A stretch of DNA of 64,000 nucleotides. It comes from Flavobacterium rakeshii (GTDB lineage Bacteria; Bacteroidota; Bacteroidia; Flavobacteriales; Flavobacteriaceae). Positions 31,564 through 40,459 of this stretch are shown piece after piece (the first letter of the stretch is position 1; the number at the start of each line of letters is the position of its first letter). The position numbers and the translations under genes were made by a program. Location: positions 62,001-126,000 of the forward strand of contig NZ_WOWP01000001.1 in assembly GCF_009741375.1 (NCBI RefSeq), given 5' to 3'. Under the pieces are notes generated by a model. The model was given only the letters and a program-made list of their open reading frames with translations. It did no database searches and was not told the origin of the DNA.

Positions 31564-32163
31564 CTACTTACGTCTGTAGTAAAACAGCATGACTCCGTTA
31601 CGGAACTCTTTTGTGGCTACCAGTTCCAAAAAATGTGGAGCCATCGATTTGAACAACAGTTTCCCCCTGCCCAGTTTTACAGGATGCACCCATAACTGAA
31701 ACTCATCTATAAGCTGACTGTCTATTAAATACCAAACCAGTTGTGCACTGCCATATATCATAATAGCGTCACCCTCCTGCTCTTTTAAATTCTTTATATA
31801 ATTGGCAGGATCATCATTTACCATAATACTGTTATTCCAGGCACTATGAGTTAGCGTTTTAGAAAATACCACTTTGGTATAAGTGTTAATCATTTGTGCA
31901 AAGGCACGGTCTTCAACAGGAGAAGATAAATCAACTCCCTTATTGGACCAGTAGGCCGACATGGCATTGAAGGTAATCCTTCCGAAGAGAATGGTATCGG
32001 CCTTATTAAGTTCATCAGCAAGGCACTCAGCCATCTCGGTAGTCCAGGTATTAAAATGCCAGTCGAGTTCGCAGTGCGGTCCCGAAAGGTAACCGTCACT
32101 GGTTACATTCATGGAGAGTATAAGCTTTCGCTTACTTTGTGTTTCTTTATTTGTGTGTAACAT
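31564..32163 (-). CDS. Dihydrofolate-reductase-family protein (RibD C-terminal-like)
   Basis: A 199-residue reductase-fold protein of the YyaP/RibD_C type. Motifs are KLILSMNVTSDGYLSGP (13-29), ADTILFGRITFNAM (54-67), VFSKTLTH and IYGSAQLVWYLIDSQLIDEF with HPVKLGRGKLLF near the C-terminus. Such proteins bind NADPH and are often found with AraC or SRPBCC genes. Substrate unknown. It is convergent with the SRPBCC gene and divergent from a GlxA-type regulator, with a 167-base gap. Confidence 0.88.
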   Translation of the reverse strand: MLHTNKETQSKRKLILSMNVTSDGYLSGPHCELDWHFNTWTTEMAECLADELNKADTILFGRITFNAMSAYWSNKGVDLSSPVEDRAFAQMINTYTKVVFSKTLTHSAWNNSIMVNDDPANYIKNLKEQEGDAIMIYGSAQLVWYLIDSQLIDEFQLWVHPVKLGRGKLLFKSMAPHFLELVATKEFRNGVMLFYYRRK

Positions 32164-32330
32164 AGCGGTTTAAGGTGATTAACAAAGATATAGCACAGTA
32201 ACAGCCCCTCACGGTGCAGGTACAGACATTTTAAGGGGCGGTTACCGACATAAATAATTTTATTACCTTAGCCTTTGTTTTCATGTTTATCGCTACCACC
32301 TTTACGTTTTACTAAATAGAAAAAGGAATT

Positions 32331-33311
32331 ATGATACATGTATCGATACTGGTGCCAAACGAGGCTATAATGGCAAGCATAGTAGATCCCCGAACCATTT
32401 TTACTGGAGCAAACAATTTTCTTGAAGCTGCCGGGCACTCCCCTGTTTTTAATATTCAGTTTGTAGGACTGTCACGCGAGGTGGAATATCACGAAGGACT
32501 TTTTGCCGTGCGTACTGATGCCCTGCTGAAAGACATTAAAAAAACCGACCTGATTATTATACCTGCTATTAGCGGGCAACTGGAAAGGGCTATAGATATT
32601 AACAGGGATTTTATTCCGTGGATAATAAAACACTACAATAACGGTAGTGAAGTAGCGAGCCTTTGTATAGGTTCGTTTTTACTGGCATCTACCGGACTGC
32701 TTGACGGTAAAGAATGTTCCAGCCACTGGCAAACGGCAAACGAGTTTAGGCAAATGTTCCCCGATGTAACACTTGTAGACGGACGCATTGTTACCGAACA
32801 ACAGGGACTTTACTCCAGTGGTGGTGCTACCTCATATTGGAGCCTGCTGCTACATTTGGTTGAAAAACATGCCGGTCGTGATATTGCCATTGTCGCCTCT
32901 AAAGTATTTGCTTTAGAAATTGACCGTAAGAGTCAGTCACCATTCATCATGTTTAACGGGCAAAAAAATCATGATGATGAGCCTATACGCAAGGCTCAGG
33001 AGTTTATAGAGCAAAACATTGCCGAAAAAATATCTATAGATGAACTTGCCGATAAGTTTGCCATAGGGCGAAGGCATTTTGACCGACGTTTTAAAAAGGC
33101 TACAAACAATACAGCAGGCGAATACATACAGCGCGTTAAAATTGAAGCTGCAAAAAAGCAACTGGAAACCAGCAATAAAAATATTAACGAAATAATGTAT
33201 GAAGTAGGTTATAATGATACCAAAACCTTTAGAAACCTCTTTAAAAAACTAACCGGACTCTCTCCTGTTGAATACAGAAACAAATACAACAGAGAAACAA
33301 TAATTGCATAA
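32331..33311 (+). CDS. GlxA-type AraC regulator with DJ-1/PfpI domain
   Basis: A 326-residue fusion regulator. Residues 1-200 are a DJ-1/PfpI-like domain (HVSILVPNEAIMASIVDPRT, with the nucleophile elbow ASLCIGSFLLASTGLLDGKE). Residues 220-320 are an AraC-type double helix-turn-helix (ISIDELADKFAIGRRHFDRR and INEIMYEVGYNDTKTFRNLF, then KKLTGLSPVEYRNKY). The elbow Cys is present, but the ligand is unknown. It lies divergent from the dihydrofolate-reductase-like gene, a plausible target. Confidence 0.9.
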   Translation: MIHVSILVPNEAIMASIVDPRTIFTGANNFLEAAGHSPVFNIQFVGLSREVEYHEGLFAVRTDALLKDIKKTDLIIIPAISGQLERAIDINRDFIPWIIKHYNNGSEVASLCIGSFLLASTGLLDGKECSSHWQTANEFRQMFPDVTLVDGRIVTEQQGLYSSGGATSYWSLLLHLVEKHAGRDIAIVASKVFALEIDRKSQSPFIMFNGQKNHDDEPIRKAQEFIEQNIAEKISIDELADKFAIGRRHFDRRFKKATNNTAGEYIQRVKIEAAKKQLETSNKNINEIMYEVGYNDTKTFRNLFKKLTGLSPVEYRNKYNRETIIA

Positions 33312-33397
33312 CTATAAAATTTAGTTAAAATTTGCAGTTTACCAGCAACCTTTTTAATACAGTTGCATCTAATAAACAAAAACAACGAAGAAGCACT

Positions 33398-33814
33398 ATG
33401 AAGTACCTTAAGTTTTTAGCACTATTTTTAGCAATGACAACTCTTAGCGGATGTTTGAGTGATGATGAAAATTACTGTTCTCAAACAGTTAATCCGTTTG
33501 CAACTCAGGTTACCGGTCCTGATACTGTGTTAACCGGCGAGGAAATAACCATAAATGTATCGTTTACTATTGTAGATGGGTGTGGTACTTTTATAGGATT
33601 TCAACAAAATGGTGTTTACCCAAAAAGTGTATATCCGGCTGTACAGTATGAAGGCTGTAACTGTACCGGTAACCAACACATAACTACCGAAGGTTTTGTC
33701 TTTTCTGAAGATGAGCCGGGTGAATATGAATTAAAATTTGCCAATGGTGTAAATGAGGAAGGAACGGCTTATACTTATATTTATAAAACCATTACGGTAA
33801 GTGACCCTGAGTAA
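33398..33814 (+). CDS. Small lipoprotein of unknown function
   Basis: A 138-residue exported lipoprotein. The signal peptide is MKYLKFLALFLAMTTLSGC with Cys19 lipidated; four further Cys (CSQTVNP, DGCGTF, GCNCTG) in the mature part could form disulfides. The mature part looks like one beta-sandwich domain (GEEITINVSFTIVDGCGTFI). The ATG at 33398 is chosen because the upstream in-frame start adds 22 residues without a signal. A terminator follows. Confidence 0.65.
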   Translation: MKYLKFLALFLAMTTLSGCLSDDENYCSQTVNPFATQVTGPDTVLTGEEITINVSFTIVDGCGTFIGFQQNGVYPKSVYPAVQYEGCNCTGNQHITTEGFVFSEDEPGEYELKFANGVNEEGTAYTYIYKTITVSDPE

Positions 33815-33850
33815 TCTAAAATAATTTTAGTTTATTTATATTGATGTATG

Positions 33851-33876
33851 GCCCTGCAATTGCAGGGCTTTTTTGT
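33851..33876 (+). terminator. Terminator after the small lipoprotein
   Basis: GCCCTGCAATTGCAGGGC, a perfect palindrome, followed by a T-run. Confidence 0.85.
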
Positions 33877-33906
33877 TAAATATCACTTTGATTTTTGATA
33901 TATTTG
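33873..33906 (+). promoter_or_regulatory. Promoter of the interrupted ABC ATPase gene
   Basis: TTG at 33873-33875 (in the T-run of the terminator), 23 bases of spacer, TATATTTG at 33899-33906, 20 bases before the ATG. The promoter looks intact although the gene is broken. Confidence 0.55.
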
Positions 33907-33925
33907 AAGTTTACACGCTTTACTT

Positions 33926-35071
33926 ATGAACGAATTTGAAAAACAATATCAGGAAATTTTAGACTTCCTGAAGTTTGAAGACTATCCGCTTGCCGTTAAA
34001 CGTATTATTGACTTTACCCTCGATACTCAGGAAATAGGCTTTTACACAAAAACATGCAACCTGCTTAACTGGCTTGACAATAACCCTGATGACAACTCCA
34101 AAAAGGAAAAGCTACAGGAACTATTGGCAGAACTACATTCGGCATTAGTAAAGCGACCGCAACAAATAAGGCAAAACATACTTGAAGCCAGTGAGCTTAC
34201 AAAAAAATACTCGGGCTTTACCCTTGGTCCGGTTAACCTATCGCTTAATGAAGGAGATATTATAGGGCTTGTAGGTGAAAACGGTAATGGTAAAACAACC
34301 CTTTTACGCTCCCTGTGTGGTGAGCTTCACCCTACCAGCGGACACATTAGCTATAACTTTAAGCATGAAGATTTGTATGACCTGCGTACCAAGTTGGTTT
34401 ACATACCGCAGCGAACAGATACCTGGTATGGTTCCATGATGGATAACCTGCTGTTTACAGCCACAAGCTACGGCTTTTCCCCACAAGAATCTCCGCTTGT
34501 GGTAGAACTGGTAGTTGCCAGGCTGGGACTTAGAAAATTCAGGAAACATAAATAGAAAGATCTTTCTTCCGGTTATAAAATGAGGTTTGAACTGGCGCGT
34601 ATGCTGTTACGAAAACCTAAAGTGCTGCTTATAGACGAACCCCTTGCCAATTTAGATATACTGGCACAACAAACCGTACTGGAAGATTTTAAGGCCATAG
34701 CTAAATCGGCCTTTAGGCCAATAGGAATAATACTGAGTTCGCAGCAACTGTATGAGGTAGAAAAAACATCTGATGAGGTTATATTCCTGAAACAGGGAAT
34801 ACAAAAAAACCTGAAAGAAAACAATGAGGCTAACGATACTGAAAAACATTTAGTAATAGAGTTTGAAAGTCCCTGGTCACAAAGTAAATTAAACGATTAC
34901 CTGTTAAGTACAGGCTTGGTGAGCCTACAGTTTAACGGAGGTACTTATATCGCCACATTTAACGGTAGTGTTACCATAAATCATTTTATGAAAGCAGTTA
35001 TAGACCAAAATATACCGGTGGTTTATATACGTGATATCTCTAACTCAACCAGACGCTTTTTTGTTTCCTAA
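33926..35071 (+). pseudogene. ABC transporter ATP-binding protein interrupted by one in-frame TAG
   Basis: One reading frame of 381 codons carries a single stop, TAG at 34553-34555 (codon 210), with no frame change. Before it: about 90 helical residues, Walker A GENGNGKTTLL with Lys123, and the Q-loop YIPQRTDTW. After it: the signature LSSGY at 213-217, Walker B VLLIDEP (Asp237, Glu238) and the D-loop ANLD. The switch-His position reads SSQQLYE, with Gln where His is usual. A TGG to TAG change (Trp) is the likely cause. The first piece alone could not hydrolyse ATP; an ATG at 34580 could start the second. The membrane partner follows 14 bases downstream. It may be a true pseudogene, a sequencing error or a read-through case; TAG is used as a normal stop elsewhere in this window. 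Confidence 0.8.
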
Positions 35072-35085
35072 AAACCACACCAGCC

Positions 35086-36753
35086 ATGTTTAAAAAAATA
35101 CAAAACTATTTACTGCTTCACCACCCTTTGCTGTGGAATACAAAGTTTATCCCTGTAATAATAATAACCCTTATCATTAATATTTTATTTTTTGCCGGCG
35201 GTTACCTTACAGGAGCTGTAGATTTTAATGATCCGCATAGCCTTGATGAATACAGTCATTATGAGCCAATGACTATATTTCTAAACCTGATTATTAGTTT
35301 ACTGGTTATTATACTATGGCTTACTTTTTACTTTAGGAACAATGGTTTTAAATCGTTTTATCCTAAAAAAAACAACTCCCTGTATAAAGAGTGGCTTATT
35401 ATATTAACTGTATGTTTGTTAAACTTCAGCAATACTGCGATATATGAATATGCCTTTGATTTAAGGGCAAGGAATTACTACAGTAAAGAAGAAGTAATAA
35501 AGAGAACAAACTTATTGAGCAGAGCATCAATATTTGTAGACGGGTCGTTTTATCACTGGGGTCGTTTTGACAGAACACAGTATAACGAGCTTCTCGATTC
35601 ATTAGAAAATAACAATCTCAGGTATGAATATAAGGAGTATGATGAAGAGGTGGTAGTGATTCCGGAAATTGAACCTGTACCTGAAGTGTATAATGGAGGA
35701 AATAAAAGGAATAAAGGAAAGGAATTATACAACCCAGAATGGGATACAGTATGTTATTTTGGGAACCAATACCCTATTACTTCTTTAGTTAACAAACAAA
35801 ATTTAAAATTCAGTATTCAGGAAAATATACATGATTCTATTAATGAATGGAAAGTAAAAACCTGGATGCTAAACAGGGAAAAAGACTCTATTAAAAAACT
35901 GTTAGATGATTTTTTTGTTTTAGTTAACGAACATAACTTACAAGCCAATATAACCTCAAAACAGTGGTTTGATTTTGTTTATAAACCAAATGATTATAAT
36001 GATTACCAGATAGTAGGAAATGATGAATTTAATGTAATAAATGATGAAAGAAAATCACGCAACAATAAGGAATATAAAACCAGAAACGACTTAGAAAATA
36101 ACCGCTTAGAAAAAAGTGAAAATACACCCTTTGTATTAGCCAAATATTATGTACCGCTTAAGCGTATGGAAAATGCATACGACAGAATTTCGGGAGCCTA
36201 CGTTTCACCTATTGATTTCACGGACATTCTTGGCATTATTTATTTTGCCTTTATAGCATCACTTGTTATTTTTTCTTTCAGGATATCTTCAGTTAAAAAC
36301 TGGTTTATTTCAGTTATTTCATTGGGTATAATGGGGCTTATTACCTTTATTTTTTCGTTTATAATAACTTATAGTTTAACAGGATATTACGATAGCAGTC
36401 AATCAGTCACCTTTATTACGATATGGGCTGTAATACTAATAGTATGCCTTATATACTTTGTATATATTAACAGGCAAAAAACATCAAAAAAACTATCGGG
36501 TATAGTAGCAAACATCCTTTTATGGATATTGCCATTTAGTTTGGTAATAGTATATTTCTATTTATACACATACTATGATGCCACAGAAATAAGAGATATT
36601 AACGGAAGTCGTATATATGAAAGAACCGGATTAGAAAAAATTATACATGATAACGCCCTTGAATTTTTTTATATAAACATGGCGTTTATATTACTATACA
36701 TGTATCCGTTTACAAAACTTATAAAAAAATGGAAAGGTATTGCAGAGGCTTAG
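35086..36753 (+). CDS. Multi-pass membrane protein, probable ABC partner
   Basis: A 555-residue membrane protein. Helices lie near residues 20-42 ([20 protein letters not shown]), 63-84, 103-118, then after a long soluble segment (about 125-380) at 385-405, 412-435, 443-462, 473-495 and 528-548. The soluble part is charged and helical ([20 protein letters not shown]). The layout of one N-terminal bundle, a large extracytoplasmic or cytoplasmic domain and a C-terminal bundle resembles ABC-2-like permeases, and it directly follows the ABC ATPase gene, so a permease role is inferred. No specific family is recognised. Its stop codon overlaps that of the convergent VF530 gene. Confidence 0.6.
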   Translation: MFKKIQNYLLLHHPLLWNTKFIPVIIITLIINILFFAGGYLTGAVDFNDPHSLDEYSHYEPMTIFLNLIISLLVIILWLTFYFRNNGFKSFYPKKNNSLYKEWLIILTVCLLNFSNTAIYEYAFDLRARNYYSKEEVIKRTNLLSRASIFVDGSFYHWGRFDRTQYNELLDSLENNNLRYEYKEYDEEVVVIPEIEPVPEVYNGGNKRNKGKELYNPEWDTVCYFGNQYPITSLVNKQNLKFSIQENIHDSINEWKVKTWMLNREKDSIKKLLDDFFVLVNEHNLQANITSKQWFDFVYKPNDYNDYQIVGNDEFNVINDERKSRNNKEYKTRNDLENNRLEKSENTPFVLAKYYVPLKRMENAYDRISGAYVSPIDFTDILGIIYFAFIASLVIFSFRISSVKNWFISVISLGIMGLITFIFSFIITYSLTGYYDSSQSVTFITIWAVILIVCLIYFVYINRQKTSKKLSGIVANILLWILPFSLVIVYFYLYTYYDATEIRDINGSRIYERTGLEKIIHDNALEFFYINMAFILLYMYPFTKLIKKWKGIAEA

Positions 36754-36983
36754 TCCTGCTGCATTTTTGGCAGAGTACGTATATACAGGTTTTCCACCTT
36801 TTTACGTGCCCAGTCGGTTTTTCTTAAAAAAGTAAGGCTCGACTTTACACTTGGATTCTCGTTAAAACATTTTATTTTTATCAGTTCGCCAAGGGTATCA
36901 AAGCCATAAAAAGCCACAAGGTCTTCTACTATCTTTTTTAAGGTTATGCCGTGTAAAGGGTCGTTTGAGCGTTTTGTTTCCAT
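36750..36983 (-). CDS. VF530 family (DUF2132) DNA-binding protein
   Basis: A 77-residue protein of the VF530 family. The conserved core [20 protein letters not shown] (6-25) and [20 protein letters not shown] (38-57), then [10 protein letters not shown], spans almost the whole protein. Some members bind DNA; the role is not settled. The frame extends to 37046, but the ATG at 36983 gives the normal family length. The 3' ends of this gene and the upstream membrane-protein gene overlap by four bases tail to tail. Confidence 0.88.
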   Translation of the reverse strand: METKRSNDPLHGITLKKIVEDLVAFYGFDTLGELIKIKCFNENPSVKSSLTFLRKTDWARKKVENLYIRTLPKMQQD

Positions 36984-37078
36984 AGTGTAAATATAGTTAG
37001 TATTTTTATTACCACATTGAAGCATAATTACCAACATATTACCCATAAAATATAATTATTACAGGCCGGGCTAACCCC

Positions 37079-37109
37079 TTGCCGCATTAAACTATTGTAC
37101 TTACCTTTG
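37079..37109 (+). promoter_or_regulatory. smpB promoter
   Basis: TTG at 37079-37081, 20 bases of spacer, TACCTTTG at 37102-37109, a full consensus match. The ATG follows only nine bases after the -7 element, so the transcript would be almost leaderless. Confidence 0.7.
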
Positions 37110-37117
37110 CAATCCTT

Positions 37118-37573
37118 ATGCAAAAAACGGTTAACATATTAAACAAAAGAGCCCGCTTTGATTATGAGATACTGGAGCGTTATACAGCCGGTATCGTTTT
37201 GGCAGGATCTGAAATTAAATCCATTCGTTTGGGCAAGGCTTCTATTGCCGAAAGTTTCTGTGAATTTCACGGTCATGAGCTGTTTGCCATAAACACCAAT
37301 ATAGAAGAATACACTTATAGCAGAAGCTTTAGCCATGCTCCAAAAAGTGAACGTAAACTACTGCTTAACAAAAGGGAACTTAAAGGTCTTTTAAAAAGTG
37401 TACAGAACAAAGGTTTGACTATTGTTCCGCTTAGGCTGTTTACAAACGAAAAAGGACTTGCCAAACTGGAAATTGGGCTGGCACGCGGTAAAAAGAATTA
37501 TGACAAGCGTGATACCATTAAAGATCGTGATGTAAAGCGCGATCTGGACAGAATCAAAAAAGTATACAAATAA
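37118..37573 (+). CDS. smpB: SsrA-binding protein SmpB
   Basis: A 151-residue RNA-binding protein that delivers tmRNA to stalled ribosomes (trans-translation). Family motifs cover the protein: NKRARFDYEILERYTAGIVL (8-27), GSEIKSIRLGKASIAESF (31-48), then KRELKGLLKSVQNKGLTIVP, LGLARGKKNYDKRDTIKDRD in family form (here EIGLARGKKNYDKRDTIKDR) with the C-terminal basic tail DVKRDLDRIKKVYK that folds in the ribosome. No ssrA gene was seen nearby. A strong terminator overlaps the stop codon. Confidence 0.95.
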   Translation: MQKTVNILNKRARFDYEILERYTAGIVLAGSEIKSIRLGKASIAESFCEFHGHELFAINTNIEEYTYSRSFSHAPKSERKLLLNKRELKGLLKSVQNKGLTIVPLRLFTNEKGLAKLEIGLARGKKNYDKRDTIKDRDVKRDLDRIKKVYK

Positions 37574-37607
37574 AAAAAGGGTTGACATTAAGTCAACCCT
37601 TTTTTTA
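37572..37607. terminator. Bidirectional terminator after smpB
   Basis: AAAAAAAGGGTTGAC and GTCAACCCTTTTTTT are perfect 15-base complements with loop ATTAA. It serves smpB and, in the other direction, pcm. Confidence 0.9.
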
Positions 37608-37611
37608 TACG

Positions 37612-38301
37612 TTAGTTTTTATTTTCCAACAATGGTACAAACCTAAATTCGCCAAATTCATGTTTTTCAAACTGGGTTTCGTTTTTTCTTATCAGCATTG
37701 TCATTATCTGTACACCCTGCTCGTTATCAACAGGAATAATAAGCCTGCCTCCTATTTTTAACTGCGCCATTAAAGGCTTAGGTATAAACGGAGCACCGGC
37801 AGTAACAATAACACTGTCAAACGGAGCAAAATTAGGCAGCCCTTTGTAGCCGTCGCCAAACGAAAGGTGTTTAGGTCGTATACCCAGTTTAGGCAACAAC
37901 AGCGATGTGGTTTTAAAAAGTTCCCTTTGTCTTTCCACACTGTATACTTTTGCCCCCATAGTACATAATACAGCGGTTTGATAGCCAGACCCCGTGCCTA
38001 TTTCAAGTATTTTATGTTCGGGCTCTACTTCCAGTAATTGTGATTGGAATGCTACGGTATAAGGTTGAGATATAGTTTGACCTGCCCCAATAGGGAAAGC
38101 CTTATCCTGATAGGCATAATCTTCAAAGCTGGAATCTAAAAAAAGGTGTCGCGGTATCTTTTTAATGGCCGCAAGTACATTTTTATCTGTAATGCCTTTT
38201 TGTTCCAAAACGCTTACCAACTGATTACGAAGTCCCTGATGTTTTCCTGTATCTCTCAATGCTGCAAAATGTTTATTTTGTAAAAATAGAAAACATTTCA
38301 C
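37612..38301 (-). CDS. pcm: Protein-L-isoaspartate O-methyltransferase
   Basis: A 229-residue enzyme that methylates isoaspartyl residues with S-adenosylmethionine to start repair of aged proteins. The pre-SAM loop GAGQTISQPYTVAFQSQLLE (73-92), SAM motif ILEIGTGSGYQTAVL (98-112) and post motifs YSVERQRELF and FDSVIVTAGAPFIPKPLM are all present. The start is uncertain: the ATG at 38301 gives 14 extra residues before the conserved LRDTGKHQGLRNQL; the Leu codon at 38259 is TTG, and related proteins begin MRDT. A -7-like TACTATTG upstream of 38301 favours the longer form. Confidence 0.92.
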   Translation of the reverse strand: MKCFLFLQNKHFAALRDTGKHQGLRNQLVSVLEQKGITDKNVLAAIKKIPRHLFLDSSFEDYAYQDKAFPIGAGQTISQPYTVAFQSQLLEVEPEHKILEIGTGSGYQTAVLCTMGAKVYSVERQRELFKTTSLLLPKLGIRPKHLSFGDGYKGLPNFAPFDSVIVTAGAPFIPKPLMAQLKIGGRLIIPVDNEQGVQIMTMLIRKNETQFEKHEFGEFRFVPLLENKN

Positions 38302-38382
38302 ATAGGGTGCAATAGTAAATTCACTATCATATTAACAATGCAATATTCGTAAAAAACATACATTATTTTTAGTACTGTGTTC

Positions 38383-38414
38383 TTGCGTTTTACAGCGAAA
38401 TAGTTTTATTTTTG
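38383..38414 (+). promoter_or_regulatory. Promoter of the Gfo/Idh gene
   Basis: TTG at 38383-38385, 21 bases of spacer, TATTTTTG at 38407-38414, 16 bases before the ATG. Confidence 0.65.
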
Positions 38415-38430
38415 TTAAAAATTTTTCTTT

Positions 38431-39399
38431 ATGCTTAAAGTAGGAGTATTGGGCGCAGGCCATTTAGGGAAAATCCACCTGCGTTTACTCAACCAATCCC
38501 AAAAATATGAACTGGTAGGGTTTTATGACCCTAACAGCGCCAATGCCGATAAAGTGGCAAAAGAACACGGCTACCGTAAATTTGACTCTATAGAAGAACT
38601 TATAAATGCTGTGGATGTGGTAGATATTGTAACCCCTACCCTTTCACATCACGATTGTGCCAAAGAGGCCATTACTGCCGGCAAACATGTTTTTGTTGAA
38701 AAACCTATATCTAACACGGTTGAAGAAGCCGAGGAGATTATAACCCTTGCCAAACAATATAACGTAAAAGGACAGGTAGGACACGTAGAGCGTTTTAACC
38801 CTGCCTTTATGGCTACCCGCGAGAAAATTGCTAACCCTATGTTTATTGAAACCCATCGCCTTGCCGAGTTTAACCCTCGCGGTACAGATGTGCCTGTAGT
38901 GCTGGATTTAATGATACACGACATAGATGTTATACTTAGCGTGGTAAAAAGTAAGGTTAAGGATGTAAAGGCCAGCGGTGTTTCGGTTATTAGTGATACG
39001 CCCGATATTGCCAATGCCCGTATTGAGTTTGAAAACGGATGTGTGGCAAACCTTACAGCAAGCCGTATATCGCTTAAAAACATGCGTAAGTCGCGTTTCT
39101 TCCAAAAGGATGCTTATATATCGGTTGACTTTTTAGATAAGATGTGTGAAGTGGTAAAAATGAAAGATGCTCCCGAAGAACCGGGCGATTTTGATATGAT
39201 ACTGCAAAATGCCGAAGGTCTTAAAAAGCAAATTTACTTTGAGAATCCTGAAATTGTGGCAAACAATGCCATACTGGATGAACTGGAAACTTTTGCCGAT
39301 GCCATAAACAACAATACTACACCAATAGTAACGTTGGAAGACGGTACCGAAGCCTTAAGGATAGCTTACCGCATTATAGACTGTTTTGAAAATAAATAG
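38431..39399 (+). CDS. Gfo/Idh/MocA family oxidoreductase
   Basis: A 322-residue NAD(P)-dependent oxidoreductase. The Rossmann start VGVLGAGHLGKIHLRLLNQS (3-22) and the cofactor segment DVVDIVTPTLSHHDCAKEAI, then GKHVFVEKPISNTVEEAE with the conserved Lys of the EKP motif, are typical. The C-terminal substrate domain includes NPRGTDVPVVLDLMIHDIDV. Substrates of the family are sugars, biliverdin-like molecules or others; none can be inferred here. It is followed at two bases by a small membrane-protein gene, so co-transcription is likely. Confidence 0.9.
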   Translation: MLKVGVLGAGHLGKIHLRLLNQSQKYELVGFYDPNSANADKVAKEHGYRKFDSIEELINAVDVVDIVTPTLSHHDCAKEAITAGKHVFVEKPISNTVEEAEEIITLAKQYNVKGQVGHVERFNPAFMATREKIANPMFIETHRLAEFNPRGTDVPVVLDLMIHDIDVILSVVKSKVKDVKASGVSVISDTPDIANARIEFENGCVANLTASRISLKNMRKSRFFQKDAYISVDFLDKMCEVVKMKDAPEEPGDFDMILQNAEGLKKQIYFENPEIVANNAILDELETFADAINNNTTPIVTLEDGTEALRIAYRIIDCFENK

Positions 39400-39401
39400 T
39401 T

Positions 39402-39914
39402 ATGGTAATCAGGTCGAAGTTCACATCTTACATTTATTTTCCGTTTCTGGTATTATTACCAATAGGTTTAATAATTAGTATAAATGTTACTGTAGGAAAG
39501 GAAAACATCCCTATTGAGGCTCTAATATTTTTTATAATATCATCGGCATGGATATTACTTTCTGCTTTACTGTATGAAGTACGTTTAAGGATAATTAAAG
39601 TAGAACTTAATTCAAGGGAAGTTCTTGTTAGAAAATTTTTCGGATTAGGAGCAGAAAAAAAATACCGACTCAAAGACCTGGAAGGCTTTCATACCTTTAC
39701 CAGAAAAACAAGAAAAAAGAATGGTTTTAGAAGTGAAATCATTGAATATGATTTTATCCATTTAATGTATAAAGGGAGAATTGTAGCAAGAATTTCTAAC
39801 CTCTACCACAGTAACTATAATGAAATGGCCGAGTTTACTAAAGAGCATTTAACCTATCTTGGGTATAAAAAGCCTAACATTTTTTCAGAGATAAAAGATG
39901 CACTAAGTTTTTAA
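39402..39914 (+). CDS. Membrane protein, first of a tandem-duplicated pair
   Basis: A 170-residue protein with two N-terminal helices (about 11-28 and 38-59) and a soluble PH-like domain (about 70-160). The conserved part shared with the next gene is REVLVRKFFGLGAEKKYRLK, DLEGFHTFTRKTRKKNGF, then GRIVARISNLYHSNYNEMAE and the end KKPNIFSEIKDALSF. Its start lies two bases after the Gfo/Idh stop and its stop four bases before the paralogue. The family resembles bPH-domain membrane proteins; no function is known. Confidence 0.6.
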   Translation: MVIRSKFTSYIYFPFLVLLPIGLIISINVTVGKENIPIEALIFFIISSAWILLSALLYEVRLRIIKVELNSREVLVRKFFGLGAEKKYRLKDLEGFHTFTRKTRKKNGFRSEIIEYDFIHLMYKGRIVARISNLYHSNYNEMAEFTKEHLTYLGYKKPNIFSEIKDALSF

Positions 39915-39917
39915 TAT

Positions 39918-40442
39918 ATGTCGGTAAAATCTAAGTTTTATATTTCGGTATATTTTGTTCTGATAGCAAATGTTTTTTATATTTCATTTTTCATTCTTTT
40001 ACTATTAGTCCCAACCTACTCCTTTAATCAATTTTATGAGCTTATAGTATTACTCCCTATGTTTCTGTTCTCCTTAACAATGGGATTCAATATATTTTTC
40101 CTCGAAGGGATTCTTAAAATCAATTCAATAAAAATAAACAACCATGAAATACTTGTAAAGAAAGGTTGGGGGCTGCTCAAAGAAAAAAAATATAGATTAA
40201 AGGATATTGAAGGTTTTTATAATTATACAAGAAAGGTAAGGAGAAAAAAAGGGTTTGTTTACACAATAGACGAATACAAATACCTACTACTTGTACAAAA
40301 CGGAAAAATTGTTGCTCGAATATCTCAACAGTATCATAAAAATTACAGAGAAATAGCTAACTTCACACAAAAACACTTATTACATTTGGGACATAAAAAA
40401 CCCGGTTTATTATCCGAGATAAAAGATGCAGTAAAATTCTAA
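39918..40442 (+). CDS. Membrane protein, second of a tandem-duplicated pair
   Basis: A 174-residue paralogue of the preceding gene, with the same plan: two hydrophobic helices (about 9-32 and 39-63) and a soluble domain with HEILVKKGWGLLKEKKYRLK, DIEGFYNYTRKVRRKKGF and GKIVARISQQYHKNYREIAN, ending KKPGLLSEIKDAVKF. The soluble domains match closely while the membrane parts diverge, which fits an older duplication with constraint on the soluble part. Confidence 0.6.
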   Translation: MSVKSKFYISVYFVLIANVFYISFFILLLLVPTYSFNQFYELIVLLPMFLFSLTMGFNIFFLEGILKINSIKINNHEILVKKGWGLLKEKKYRLKDIEGFYNYTRKVRRKKGFVYTIDEYKYLLLVQNGKIVARISQQYHKNYREIANFTQKHLLHLGHKKPGLLSEIKDAVKF

Positions 40443-40459
40443 CCAAACCCTTACCAACC

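Noticed and set aside
33926-35071. TAG read as a sense codon throughout this genome
   Set aside because: Several intact genes in the window end in TAG at the expected family length (for example those ending at 9317 and 36753), so TAG is a stop here.
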